Positions 1 to 6,845 of a stretch of DNA of 12,812 bases are shown here, one piece after another; the stretch's first letter is position 1; each line of letters begins with the position of its first letter. The stretch comes from Deltaproteobacteria bacterium (GTDB lineage: Bacteria; Desulfobacterota; Dissulfuribacteria; Dissulfuribacterales; QOAL01). The stretch is taken from contig JAMOUE010000108.1 in NCBI GenBank assembly GCA_027068235.1, forward strand, positions 1-12,812, read 5' to 3'. A model generated the notes under the pieces. That model had not been told where the DNA came from. It was given only the letters and a program-made list of their open reading frames with translations, and searched no databases. A program made the translations under genes and the position numbers.

Positions 1-786
1 GAGTGCTTTTAGCTCATCTTCTGTAATGCCAAACTTGTCTGCAAACTCTTCCTCTAAAATAGTAGAAACCTTTAGGTTATTCAGGTCAGAAAATATGCTT
101 TCTTTTGCTACTCTTAAAATGCCGGTAATAACCCCTTTGTATATATGAGGATTATCCTTTAACACCCCGGAAAGAAGCCCTCGCATAAAGGAGATCATTT
201 CATCATAGTAGCCATACTGCCATGCGGCGTGAATCGGGGTGTCGTATTCGTCTATTAGGATTACCGATGTACTGTTATAAGTTTTATGTAATGCCTCAGA
301 GAGAGAAAAAAGAGATTCTTTATAAAGTCCTGTATCATTAGAGCCTTTAAGAATGTCTTGAATGTCTCCTGCAAATTTTTGGCCTTCTGGAAGACGCTCT
401 GCATGTTTTAAAATCTCTTTTTTAATGAGCCGTTTTAAAGCAGAAAGCGCTTCATCAAAAGTTTTTTCTTTAATATCTTTGAATGTCAGGAAAATAAGAG
501 GATATTTTGCAAAGTGTTGTTTAAATGCATCAGTTTTTTTGATTTGAAGGCCTTTAAACAAGGCTTTAGCCTCTTTTTTCTCCTGATCTGTTTCATTCCT
601 TTCAAAGAAATACTTGAGCATTGAAAGGTTTAATGTCTTGCCAAAACGCCTTGGCCTTGGAATAAGAAGCACCTTTGCGCCTGTCTCTATGATTTCTGAA
701 ATAAAAAGGGATTTATCAATAAACAGAAAATCCCCCTGCCTTAATTCTTGAAAATCACTTATCCCTATGCCAATGCGCTTTTTCAT
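1..786 (-). CDS. AAA-ATPase-like / PD-(D/E)XK nuclease family protein, C-terminal half off window
   Basis: The reading frame opens at an ATG at 786 and stays open to the window edge, giving 262 residues with no stop. The N-terminus (GIGISDFQELRQGDFLFIDK, about residues 6-25) and the phosphate-binding loop RPRRFGKT (44-51) match the AAA-ATPase-like family (PF09820). A Walker B stretch LIDEYD follows at 177-182, then TGILRVAKES at 221-230, another hallmark of the family. Family members are usually around 500 residues or more and carry a PD-(D/E)XK nuclease-like C-terminal domain, so roughly half is missing here. The start is supported by AAAGAGG a few bases upstream and by a plausible promoter at 838-866. 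The family is multi-copy and mobile in anaerobes, and its biological role is not established. Whether the nuclease domain is intact cannot be seen from this window. Confidence 0.88.
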   Translation of the reverse strand, partial: MKKRIGIGISDFQELRQGDFLFIDKSLFISEIIETGAKVLLIPRPRRFGKTLNLSMLKYFFERNETDQEKKEAKALFKGLQIKKTDAFKQHFAKYPLIFLTFKDIKEKTFDEALSALKRLIKKEILKHAERLPEGQKFAGDIQDILKGSNDTGLYKESLFSLSEALHKTYNSTSVILIDEYDTPIHAAWQYGYYDEMISFMRGLLSGVLKDNPHIYKGVITGILRVAKESIFSDLNNLKVSTILEEEFADKFGITEDELKAL

Positions 787-837
787 ACGGCCTCTTTAGT
801 GTTACGTACAGAGATATTTCTCTTCTTCATTTCTTCT

Positions 838-866
838 ATTCTACATTTCTTGTCATTTATGGACAA
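838..866 (-). promoter_or_regulatory. Candidate sigma70-type promoter for the AAA-ATPase-like gene
   Basis: Read on the minus strand, TTGTCC (861-866) is followed after exactly 17 bases by TAGAAT (838-843). This is 4/6 and 5/6 agreement with the -35 and -10 consensus. Transcription would begin near 831, leaving a leader of about 45 bases that includes the AAAGAGG ribosome site. The spacer overlaps one copy of a 13-base direct repeat (848-860). The call rests on sequence pattern only. Confidence 0.4.
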
Positions 867-918
867 TTAAGAATCCAGGAATGTGGTGACACATGTGGTC
901 CGCTATCTTGTCATTTAT
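848..918. repeat. Pair of 13-base direct repeats, 58 bases apart
   Basis: TCTTGTCATTTAT occurs exactly at 848-860 and again at 906-918. The first copy lies in the promoter spacer of the minus-strand ATPase-like gene; the second abuts the start of the composite palindromic repeat at 922. The copies could be operator-like sites or the trace of a duplication during repeat insertion. The rest of 787-921 shows no gene. Confidence 0.4.
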
Positions 919-921
919 CCT

Positions 922-1170
922 GTCATTGCGAGGAGGCACAAAACAATTCCCCCTCATCGCGAGGAGCCGAAAGGCCTTGTGGCGATCCCACCCGCACTAA
1001 CCAAGCTCGTCCATTGCCAGCGAAGCGAAGCAATCCCCTTCGAAGGAACAGAAGAGGGCCGGAAGGAGATCGCTTCTGAATTTATCGAGTCCTGGCAATG
1101 AGGTGGCTGGTTGGGCGCATGGGCGTATGGGATCGCTTCTTCCACCCTAAAAGGGCTTTCTCGCAATGAC
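922..1170. repeat. Composite block of dispersed GTCATTGCGAGCGAAGC-type palindromic repeat
   Basis: At least five divergent units are visible. Three run forward: near 922-952 (GTCATTGCGAGG), 953-989 (CTCATCGCGAGG) and 1011-1037 (GCGAAGCGAAGCAATCCCC). Two are inverted: 1064-1101 (AGATCGCTTC ... GGCAATGAG) and 1129-1170 (GGGATCGCTTC ... TCGCAATGAC). Forward and inverted units can pair, so a transcript could fold into a large stem. This repeat type is widespread between genes in deltaproteobacteria and relatives, and its short open frames give spurious proteins with a typical LRF/LRW-ARND look. The block lies just past the stop of the beta-helix gene and may act as its transcript end. No real gene is seen between 787 and 1204. 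Confidence 0.8.
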
Positions 1171-1204
1171 AGCTTAGTGCAAGTTGCAAGTGGCTAGTTG
1201 GATA

Positions 1205-2515
1205 TTATTTCCCACACCAGGATTGCACTGGTAATTTTACAGCCTTTCTGGCTACTAAAAGTGCATCTACAATATTGATGGAATCACTGCAATCCACATT
1301 GGCAGCACTTGGATGAAATATCCTCAAAGGAAGCGAAACTGAATAACGTGCTATCAGCAAGGCATCTATAATATTTATGGAACTATCACCATTGACATCG
1401 CCAATCATTATGCCCTTGTCATTATTTTCATACGCACCCATATCCACGATGCCACCAATTATCCTGTTATTTCCTTGAAAGTCTGTTGCTGGTAGAGAAG
1501 GCGCGCTGTTTAAGCCTGTGTTAATCAAAGGAGATGATGAATCGAGATGGAAGTCATTAGCCGAAGTATTGACAAAAAGTGGATCTACTAGAAGGTTGTT
1601 GTCGTGCTTATAGTTTAACGATGGATCATTTATATAAAAATTTTCAGAGTTGCCAGATTCAAAATTGGCATTGCCGCTAAAGTTATTATTGAAAAGATTT
1701 ATCTGAGCGTGTGTATGATTGATCCTATCAATGTCTAGATCTTTTCCTGATATACATGTGCAATTATTATCCAGGAAAATGTTATTATATATATTGCCTG
1801 TCCAGTTATCATATAAAAAATATGTAAATAAGCCTCCACCTTCCCATCCTGATGTGTTCTTGAAAAGAGTGTTGTTTATAAAGTTGAGATTTCCTTCTGT
1901 AAATGCGCCTCCTCCCCATTTAGTAGCCTTATTATTTCTAAAAATAGTAGAAGTGATATGCACTTCTCCTTCAGGATAGGCAAATAAGAATGCTCCCCCT
2001 CCATGATAGTTAGATACATTGTCATAAAAAAGACACCTCGTCACAGAAATTTCTCCATTATTCGTTTTTAACTCTGCTCCCCCACCATTTTGGGAAGAAA
2101 AATTAGATGTGAAAAAACAGTTTTTAATGAGCATACTAGATGACCGTGTTTCGGCATATAAGCCTCCTCCGTAAGAGCTGCTATTGCCGTTTCTGATTGT
2201 CAAATCATTTATTTCAAGGTTTCCACTAGTCCTAATGTTCATGACTTGAATATTTCCTCCGCCATCCAAGATGGTCTTATCTGCTCCTGCGCCATTAATT
2301 GTTAATGAATGCTTTGAAGAGGAATTGTATTCCAGAGTCTTACTTAGGCTGTAGGTCCCTTGGGCTACATTTATTACGTTGTCTTCATTGTTGGTCTCAG
2401 CAGTTTCCAAGGCCTTTTGAAAGCTTGCCGGATCAGTAACATTAAAAACTGCACCAAAAGAGATTTCAGTCAGGGCGGTTAAGAAAAATAAAATGATAAG
2501 AAATAGATTTTTCAT
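1205..2515 (-). CDS. Secreted beta-helix protein with choice-of-anchor Q segment and C-terminal dockerin
   Basis: The start at 2515 is chosen because AAGGAGGG lies just upstream and a clear signal peptide follows (Lys then a hydrophobic run to about residue 20, likely cleaved near SFG-A). An in-frame ATG 12 codons upstream lacks these supports. The product is 436 residues. Residues about 40-310 carry recurring Asn-rich turns and GGG steps (YGGGLY, NGGGAE, HGGGAF, WGGGAF, EGGGLF) typical of a right-handed parallel beta-helix. About 311-365 (DPLFVN ... SPLINTG ... DMGAYE) matches the choice-of-anchor Q pattern. Residues 372-436 hold two dockerin calcium loops: DVNGDSSINIID, fully canonical, and NVDCSDSINIVD, with Ser at a usual Asp position. 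A Cys in loop two and the Cys near the C-terminus could pair. By eye it is more A+T-rich than the genes to its right. The ligand or substrate is unknown, and a partner cohesin is not in this window. Confidence 0.88.
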   Translation of the reverse strand: MKNLFLIILFFLTALTEISFGAVFNVTDPASFQKALETAETNNEDNVINVAQGTYSLSKTLEYNSSSKHSLTINGAGADKTILDGGGNIQVMNIRTSGNLEINDLTIRNGNSSSYGGGLYAETRSSSMLIKNCFFTSNFSSQNGGGAELKTNNGEISVTRCLFYDNVSNYHGGGAFLFAYPEGEVHITSTIFRNNKATKWGGGAFTEGNLNFINNTLFKNTSGWEGGGLFTYFLYDNWTGNIYNNIFLDNNCTCISGKDLDIDRINHTHAQINLFNNNFSGNANFESGNSENFYINDPSLNYKHDNNLLVDPLFVNTSANDFHLDSSSPLINTGLNSAPSLPATDFQGNNRIIGGIVDMGAYENNDKGIMIGDVNGDSSINIIDALLIARYSVSLPLRIFHPSAANVDCSDSINIVDALLVARKAVKLPVQSWCGK

Positions 2516-2617
2516 TGTCCCTCCTTGCATGTAATTTTTCTCCAAATTCAAGCCTTAATAAGAAGTATTACTGAAATCTTTAAAAAGATGCTACCTTTAT
2601 CCAAGGTACAGAGGATT

Positions 2618-2719
2618 GAAGGGGATCATTTCGGATTCTGTCGAGTCCTCCAAATGACGTGCTGGGTGTAGGTGTTGTGTAGGGGATCGCCACGGCGGCG
2701 CAGCCATCCTGCGATGACA
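2618..2719. repeat. Second copy of the dispersed palindromic repeat, two units
   Basis: Two inverted-orientation units are visible. The one at 2618-2658 (GGGGATCATTTCGG ... TCGAGTCCTCCAAATGAC) closely parallels the unit at 1064-1101, sharing TCGAGTCCT and the AATGA end. The one at 2682-2719 (GGGGATCGCC ... TGCGATGACA) parallels the unit at 1129-1170. The block lies upstream of the beta-helix gene, which is thus flanked by this family on both sides. The 62-residue open frame across it is a by-product. Together with the leader at 2720-2950 it fills the 435-base gap between divergent genes. Confidence 0.72.
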
Positions 2720-2783
2720 GGAGAATTGTCTTGGCCCTTCTTGGAAACTCCAATAACTTGATTTCCACGTGGCCCTTGCATCC

Positions 2784-2846
2784 TCTATGTCATAGATTTT
2801 TACAATGTGCTTTTTGCTAATTCAGCCAAATATAGGCTGACATAGA
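2784..2846. other. Nested inverted repeats in the gap before the AsmA-like gene
   Basis: TCTATGTCA (2784-2792) is the exact reverse complement of TGACATAGA (2838-2846). Inside it TCAGCC (2822-2827) pairs with GGCTGA (2835-2840). The two stems share TGA at 2838-2840, so they would be mutually exclusive in an RNA. Arms this short are expected a few times by chance in a window this size, so function is only a possibility. Nothing else is recognised in 2720-2950, and no convincing promoter or ribosome site precedes 2951. Confidence 0.3.
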
Positions 2847-2950
2847 AGATTAAATACTTTATTTTGAGCTGGAGTTACTGTATGTAATTTCTCTGATATT
2901 TTTAAGGCTGCCTTTTGAGAACATTCATCAAAGATTTTCATAATTGATTA

Positions 2951-5900
2951 ATGAAACGATCATTCATTCTTTTTCTACTATTTATCCTTATAGTTGCAAT
3001 CTTTGTTCTTCCAAGCCTTTTTACCTCGTCTCCCAAGGTACAACATCTGTTAAAAGATACGGTTTCAAGGGAGTTAAAGGCCAAGGTCAATTATTCGGAT
3101 ATTACATGGTACTGGTTTCCCCTGCCGCATCTTGCCTTTCGTGAAGCGAAAGTGGAATCTCCAAATTTTATACTTTATGGCTCCAATGCGGAGATATATC
3201 CAGATTGGCTTTCAATGTTGCACGGCAGATTTGGGGTGGCCGGCATTAGCCTTGACGACTTTCACCTGCTGATAAAAAAGATTTCAAACGATCAGGATAC
3301 CAGCCCAAACTTGCCAAGATGGATAAAGGTTCGAAATGGTTTCATTGAGATATCCAAAAATGTAAGCCTTCCATTCCCGTTTCCCTTCAAAGATAGAAGG
3401 CCTTATATAAAAAAGCTTTATGGCAAGATTGGCATAGATGGACCATCAGTAAGGCTTGATCTCAAGGGAAACACCAGACAGGCGCAGCTTATAGAGCTTA
3501 AAGGTAATGCAGATTTGCATCAGTTAACCTACTCCTTAAAAGGACACCTTCGTCAGTTTGATCTGTCTGCTCTAAAAATAAACAAGCTCACCAAAGTCAA
3601 ACAGTTTCCCCATTATGGTTTTATCAATCTTGATTTTTCTGTTAGTGGGAATGGTGTAGAGAGGTCTGAAGGACATATTAAGGCATATTCCAACTGTTTT
3701 GTCTCTGGTAAAAGTAAAAAGCGCGTTTCAGCCATATTTTCGTGTGGCAGCCTTGAGCTGCGCTATAAATACGCAGATGGTGAAGCCAATGTGGTGCTGG
3801 AGAGTCTGGATTTTAAACATCCTAGGCTACATCTGACAGGTACTTTGCACTTCTGGAAAAAAGATGGGCTGCCTTGGTTGAAAGTTGACGCAAAAGGACG
3901 CCGTCTTGATCTTGCCGAGATAAGAAAGGTTCTTCTTGCCCTGTCCATAAGGGACAAGGACGTTGATGATTACTGCAATGTCATCCGTGCAGGCACTGTT
4001 AACTGGGCAAGGGTTCACCTAGATGCTCCCGCTTCCAAGTGGCATTCATTGTCAGATATGTACATAGAGGGCCGGGCAGAAGACGTAAAGGTCTATGTAA
4101 AGGATGAGGATTTTTTTGTTGATTCTGTATCTGGTCCCTTTGAGATTGTAGATGGTGTTCTACATGTGAAGGAAGGCCTTGCCCGTTTAAGAAATACCAA
4201 GGGATCTTCAGGGCGTCTCATTTTTGGCCTGTCAAAGGGGAGAGAGCAATTCAAGTTGGATATCGTCCTGAGTGCGCCCCCAGAAGATGTGAAATGGGCC
4301 CTAATGAAATTTACCCATGAAGACACCCTTCATAGAGAGCTTAAAAGGCTTTCCAAGCTTAGTGGAAGGATTGTAGGCAGGCTCATTATAGGCGATAAAA
4401 AGCATGACAAAAAGGTAAAGGTACAGGTACAAGAGGCCCGTTTGTCAGCCTTCTATAAGACCTTGGGTGCAAAGGTTAGTATTGTTCAGGCCCATGCCAG
4501 ATATTTCGATGACACTTTTTCTGTATCCAACTTCTCTGGAGGTGTGGGGCCAAATTTCTTCAAGGATGTATCTGCAAAGGTTTCGTGGAAAGATGGTCAT
4601 TTCAAGATCAAGGTTAATCGTGGAATGGGCAGCGTATTGGCCGAGTCCATCTTGGATTTCTGTAACAGGTTCAATTTGGGACAGGAGTTTATAGACAAGT
4701 ATCATGTATCAGCATCAGGCCGGTTCAGGGTAAAGAGGCTTAATCTCTTTTTTGATGCAAAGGTTCCTTCCTCTTTTTCCTATCTTGTTGCAGGTTCGCC
4801 GCTTGGGGTTTCTGTGGAGACGTCTCTATTGCCTCACAAGGTTTTTCTAAAAGGTGGCAAGCTTTTGGTTTCAACCGACAAGGTTTCCGCCTCCAGACTT
4901 AAATTGAGTATGGCTGGAAGCAGGTTTGCTATAGGGCTAGATCTTGACCACAACCATTTCCATAGGTGGAGTGGAAGCGTGAAAGTTAGTGGGCCTATAC
5001 GACGTAACCTGTGGAAATGGCTTGAAAAAAAAGGTGTTGAGCTTGATGAATTCACTCCCAGAGTGCCCTTTTTTGTAAGGGATTTCAAACTACGATTTAC
5101 CAAGGGGGAGCCCAGAGAATTTGTCGGAACCTTGTATTGGAAGGACGATGGCATTTCCCTTTTCATAAATGCACGTAAAAGCAAGGGACTTTTTGACTTA
5201 AAGAGGCTTTCCATTAATGCGGCTGGGAAAAGGGCTGAGCTTTCCTTTTTGAAGGCATTAGGCATAAAAAAACGGTTTTCATTGGGTTTTAAGGGAGAGC
5301 TTTTAGGAGACACCCTTGATTCTATTCTTGTAGAAAACAACATGCTTGATGGCAGGCTCCAAGGAGACTTCTCTTTTGGTTTTTCTGCCCATGAAAAAAA
5401 GGCATATTCCATAGATGGTAGAATTCATATTGAGGGGTTTAGGTGGATTTGGGGGCTTAACGACAATCTACGCTTTAAGAAACTTGATATAGAGGCTAAT
5501 AAGTCGCATAGAGGCAATATTTCTGGATTAATAAGATTATTTGATGACAAGATAGGGATAAATGGAACATTTAAGAATGGTGTAGGCAGACTTGTCTGTT
5601 CTTTGAATCTTTCTGCCCCTGTTCTTTCTTCTCAGACTATCTCTTTTATTCAAAAGATGTCAGAAGCCCAGAAAGGCACGGATGCTGGTACATCCAGCCT
5701 TTCAGACCAGGAACAGGCGAAGTTGTTTCGGGAGCTTGCCAAAAGGCTGGATCTCAAGATCGGCTTTAAGGTGAAAGAGGCAAGGTATGCGGTTACTGAT
5801 TTTTCAAAGGAAAAGAAACAGGGTTCGCATGAAGTTGTGTTGAAGAATTTAAAGGGAAACGCAGAGGTTCAAAAGAGCAGGCTCAAGAGGCTTGAGGCCT

Positions 5901-6601
5901 TTTCAGATGATACTTGTGGCCTGGATGTTTATTTGAAAAAAGAGCGTATTGGAGACCGTGTAATTAGCGAATTTTCAGTCATAACGCCAAAGGGCAGGCA
6001 GGCACTTTTTGAACAGGTTTTGGATTGTCTTGGCGTAGAGCAGGATCTAATAACAGGCCCTGTGACATTCAATTTGTACCTTCGGGGTGGAGAGAGGGTT
6101 CTTCTTGGAAATGGCAATCTTGGCATTAAGGCAAAAGATGGCTATATCCACAGATTTGGCCTTATTTCCAAGATATTTAGTGTTGTAAATATTGTTGATA
6201 TATTTTCTCTGAACAAAGGCCTGTTGGAGGGAACTTCTCCCTATAAAAAGATGTTGATTGATGCTAAGATAGCCTCAGGACGTGTCCATCTGGAAAAGGC
6301 CTATATAAAGGGGTCAGGAATCAACTTTTACGGCACAGGAGACGTCTACCTAGATAGCAAGATGCTTGATCTGATAATCTTTGTCCAGCCATTGAAAACG
6401 GTTGATACCATTATCACAAGCCTTCCAATTATAGGTGGTATAATCGGTGGAAAGAATAAGTCTCTGTTTGCCATTCCTGTAAAGGTCAGTGGGGACTGGA
6501 ATGATCCCAAGGTTGACACATTACAGACGAAAACTGTTACCGACATATTTAAAAAACTCATATTCAATGTGTTGACAGCTCCGTTTAGCCTTGGACATTG
6601 A
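2951..6601 (+). CDS. AsmA-family (YhdP/TamB-like) inner-membrane-anchored periplasmic protein
   Basis: The protein has 1216 residues, close to the length of E. coli YhdP and TamB and about twice AsmA. One N-terminal membrane anchor is visible (about residues 4-22, FILFLLFILIVAIFVLP), with the bulk in the periplasm. The following segment has the AsmA start pattern: ITWYWFPLPHLAFREAKVES, then AEIYPDWLSMLHGR and a block ending near residue 110. The middle is long, strand-rich and repetitive without catalytic motifs. The C-terminal part (about 1053-1200, from GNLGIKAKDGYI through FYGTGDVYLDSKMLDL to VKVSGDWNDPKV) resembles the AsmA-like C-terminal domain. Such proteins form grooved bridges thought to carry phospholipid between inner and outer membranes. 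The start is the first possible one after an in-frame TGA at 2945, but no clear Shine-Dalgarno is seen. The gene appears to stand alone. The family call is firm; the specific orthologue is not. Confidence 0.88.
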   Translation: MKRSFILFLLFILIVAIFVLPSLFTSSPKVQHLLKDTVSRELKAKVNYSDITWYWFPLPHLAFREAKVESPNFILYGSNAEIYPDWLSMLHGRFGVAGISLDDFHLLIKKISNDQDTSPNLPRWIKVRNGFIEISKNVSLPFPFPFKDRRPYIKKLYGKIGIDGPSVRLDLKGNTRQAQLIELKGNADLHQLTYSLKGHLRQFDLSALKINKLTKVKQFPHYGFINLDFSVSGNGVERSEGHIKAYSNCFVSGKSKKRVSAIFSCGSLELRYKYADGEANVVLESLDFKHPRLHLTGTLHFWKKDGLPWLKVDAKGRRLDLAEIRKVLLALSIRDKDVDDYCNVIRAGTVNWARVHLDAPASKWHSLSDMYIEGRAEDVKVYVKDEDFFVDSVSGPFEIVDGVLHVKEGLARLRNTKGSSGRLIFGLSKGREQFKLDIVLSAPPEDVKWALMKFTHEDTLHRELKRLSKLSGRIVGRLIIGDKKHDKKVKVQVQEARLSAFYKTLGAKVSIVQAHARYFDDTFSVSNFSGGVGPNFFKDVSAKVSWKDGHFKIKVNRGMGSVLAESILDFCNRFNLGQEFIDKYHVSASGRFRVKRLNLFFDAKVPSSFSYLVAGSPLGVSVETSLLPHKVFLKGGKLLVSTDKVSASRLKLSMAGSRFAIGLDLDHNHFHRWSGSVKVSGPIRRNLWKWLEKKGVELDEFTPRVPFFVRDFKLRFTKGEPREFVGTLYWKDDGISLFINARKSKGLFDLKRLSINAAGKRAELSFLKALGIKKRFSLGFKGELLGDTLDSILVENNMLDGRLQGDFSFGFSAHEKKAYSIDGRIHIEGFRWIWGLNDNLRFKKLDIEANKSHRGNISGLIRLFDDKIGINGTFKNGVGRLVCSLNLSAPVLSSQTISFIQKMSEAQKGTDAGTSSLSDQEQAKLFRELAKRLDLKIGFKVKEARYAVTDFSKEKKQGSHEVVLKNLKGNAEVQKSRLKRLEAFSDDTCGLDVYLKKERIGDRVISEFSVITPKGRQALFEQVLDCLGVEQDLITGPVTFNLYLRGGERVLLGNGNLGIKAKDGYIHRFGLISKIFSVVNIVDIFSLNKGLLEGTSPYKKMLIDAKIASGRVHLEKAYIKGSGINFYGTGDVYLDSKMLDLIIFVQPLKTVDTIITSLPIIGGIIGGKNKSLFAIPVKVSGDWNDPKVDTLQTKTVTDIFKKLIFNVLTAPFSLGH

Positions 6602-6712
6602 TTGTAATAATTTGGCTGTCAAACTTCCGTTAATTGGTAGTTTTAATAAGTTAAAAGAGAGGGGTAGACGAATTATTGCTGGGAGCGTAAACCAGATGAC
6701 AAACTGATTGCA

Positions 6713-6799
6713 GTCATTGCGAGCGAAGCGAAGCAATCCCATCTGCAGTTGCAAGAAAGTGGGGAAGATTGCTTCGGCCCTTCCGGGCCCCGAAATGAC
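6713..6799. repeat. Third copy of the dispersed palindromic repeat, one clean inverted pair
   Basis: The forward arm GTCATTGCGAGCGAAGCGAA begins at 6713 and ends in GCAATCCC at 6740. The inverted arm runs from GGGGAAGATTGCTTC (6761) to CCCCGAAATGAC (6799). A small perfect hairpin, GGCCC-TTCC-GGGCC, sits inside the second arm. It lies 46 bases before the transporter start, so it could mark the end of the AsmA-like transcript or form part of the next leader. The stretch 6602-6712 holds no gene and no recognised signal. Confidence 0.85.
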
Positions 6800-6845
6800 A
6801 GGTTGGTCAGGTTTGAAAGATAGTCTATGTGGTGATGAGGCGTAC

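Noticed and set aside
883..1166. Short open frames of about 70 codons on both strands in 883-1166
   Set aside because: They are translations of the composite repeat block with no ribosome site or protein family features.
922..2719. Possible CRISPR array or transposon
   Set aside because: The repeats are divergent, palindromic and unevenly spaced, with no regular spacers; no transposase or cas gene is present and no clear target-site duplication brackets the region.
4834..5412. 192-codon open frame on the minus strand inside the AsmA-like gene
   Set aside because: It lies wholly within a strongly supported gene; its translation is Ser/Pro/Lys-rich without motifs and reads as an antisense shadow.
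6602..6845. Cobalamin riboswitch upstream of the permease-cobO-cbiC group
   Set aside because: The 244-base gap is largely filled by the palindromic repeat, and no B12-box-like conserved core was recognised.
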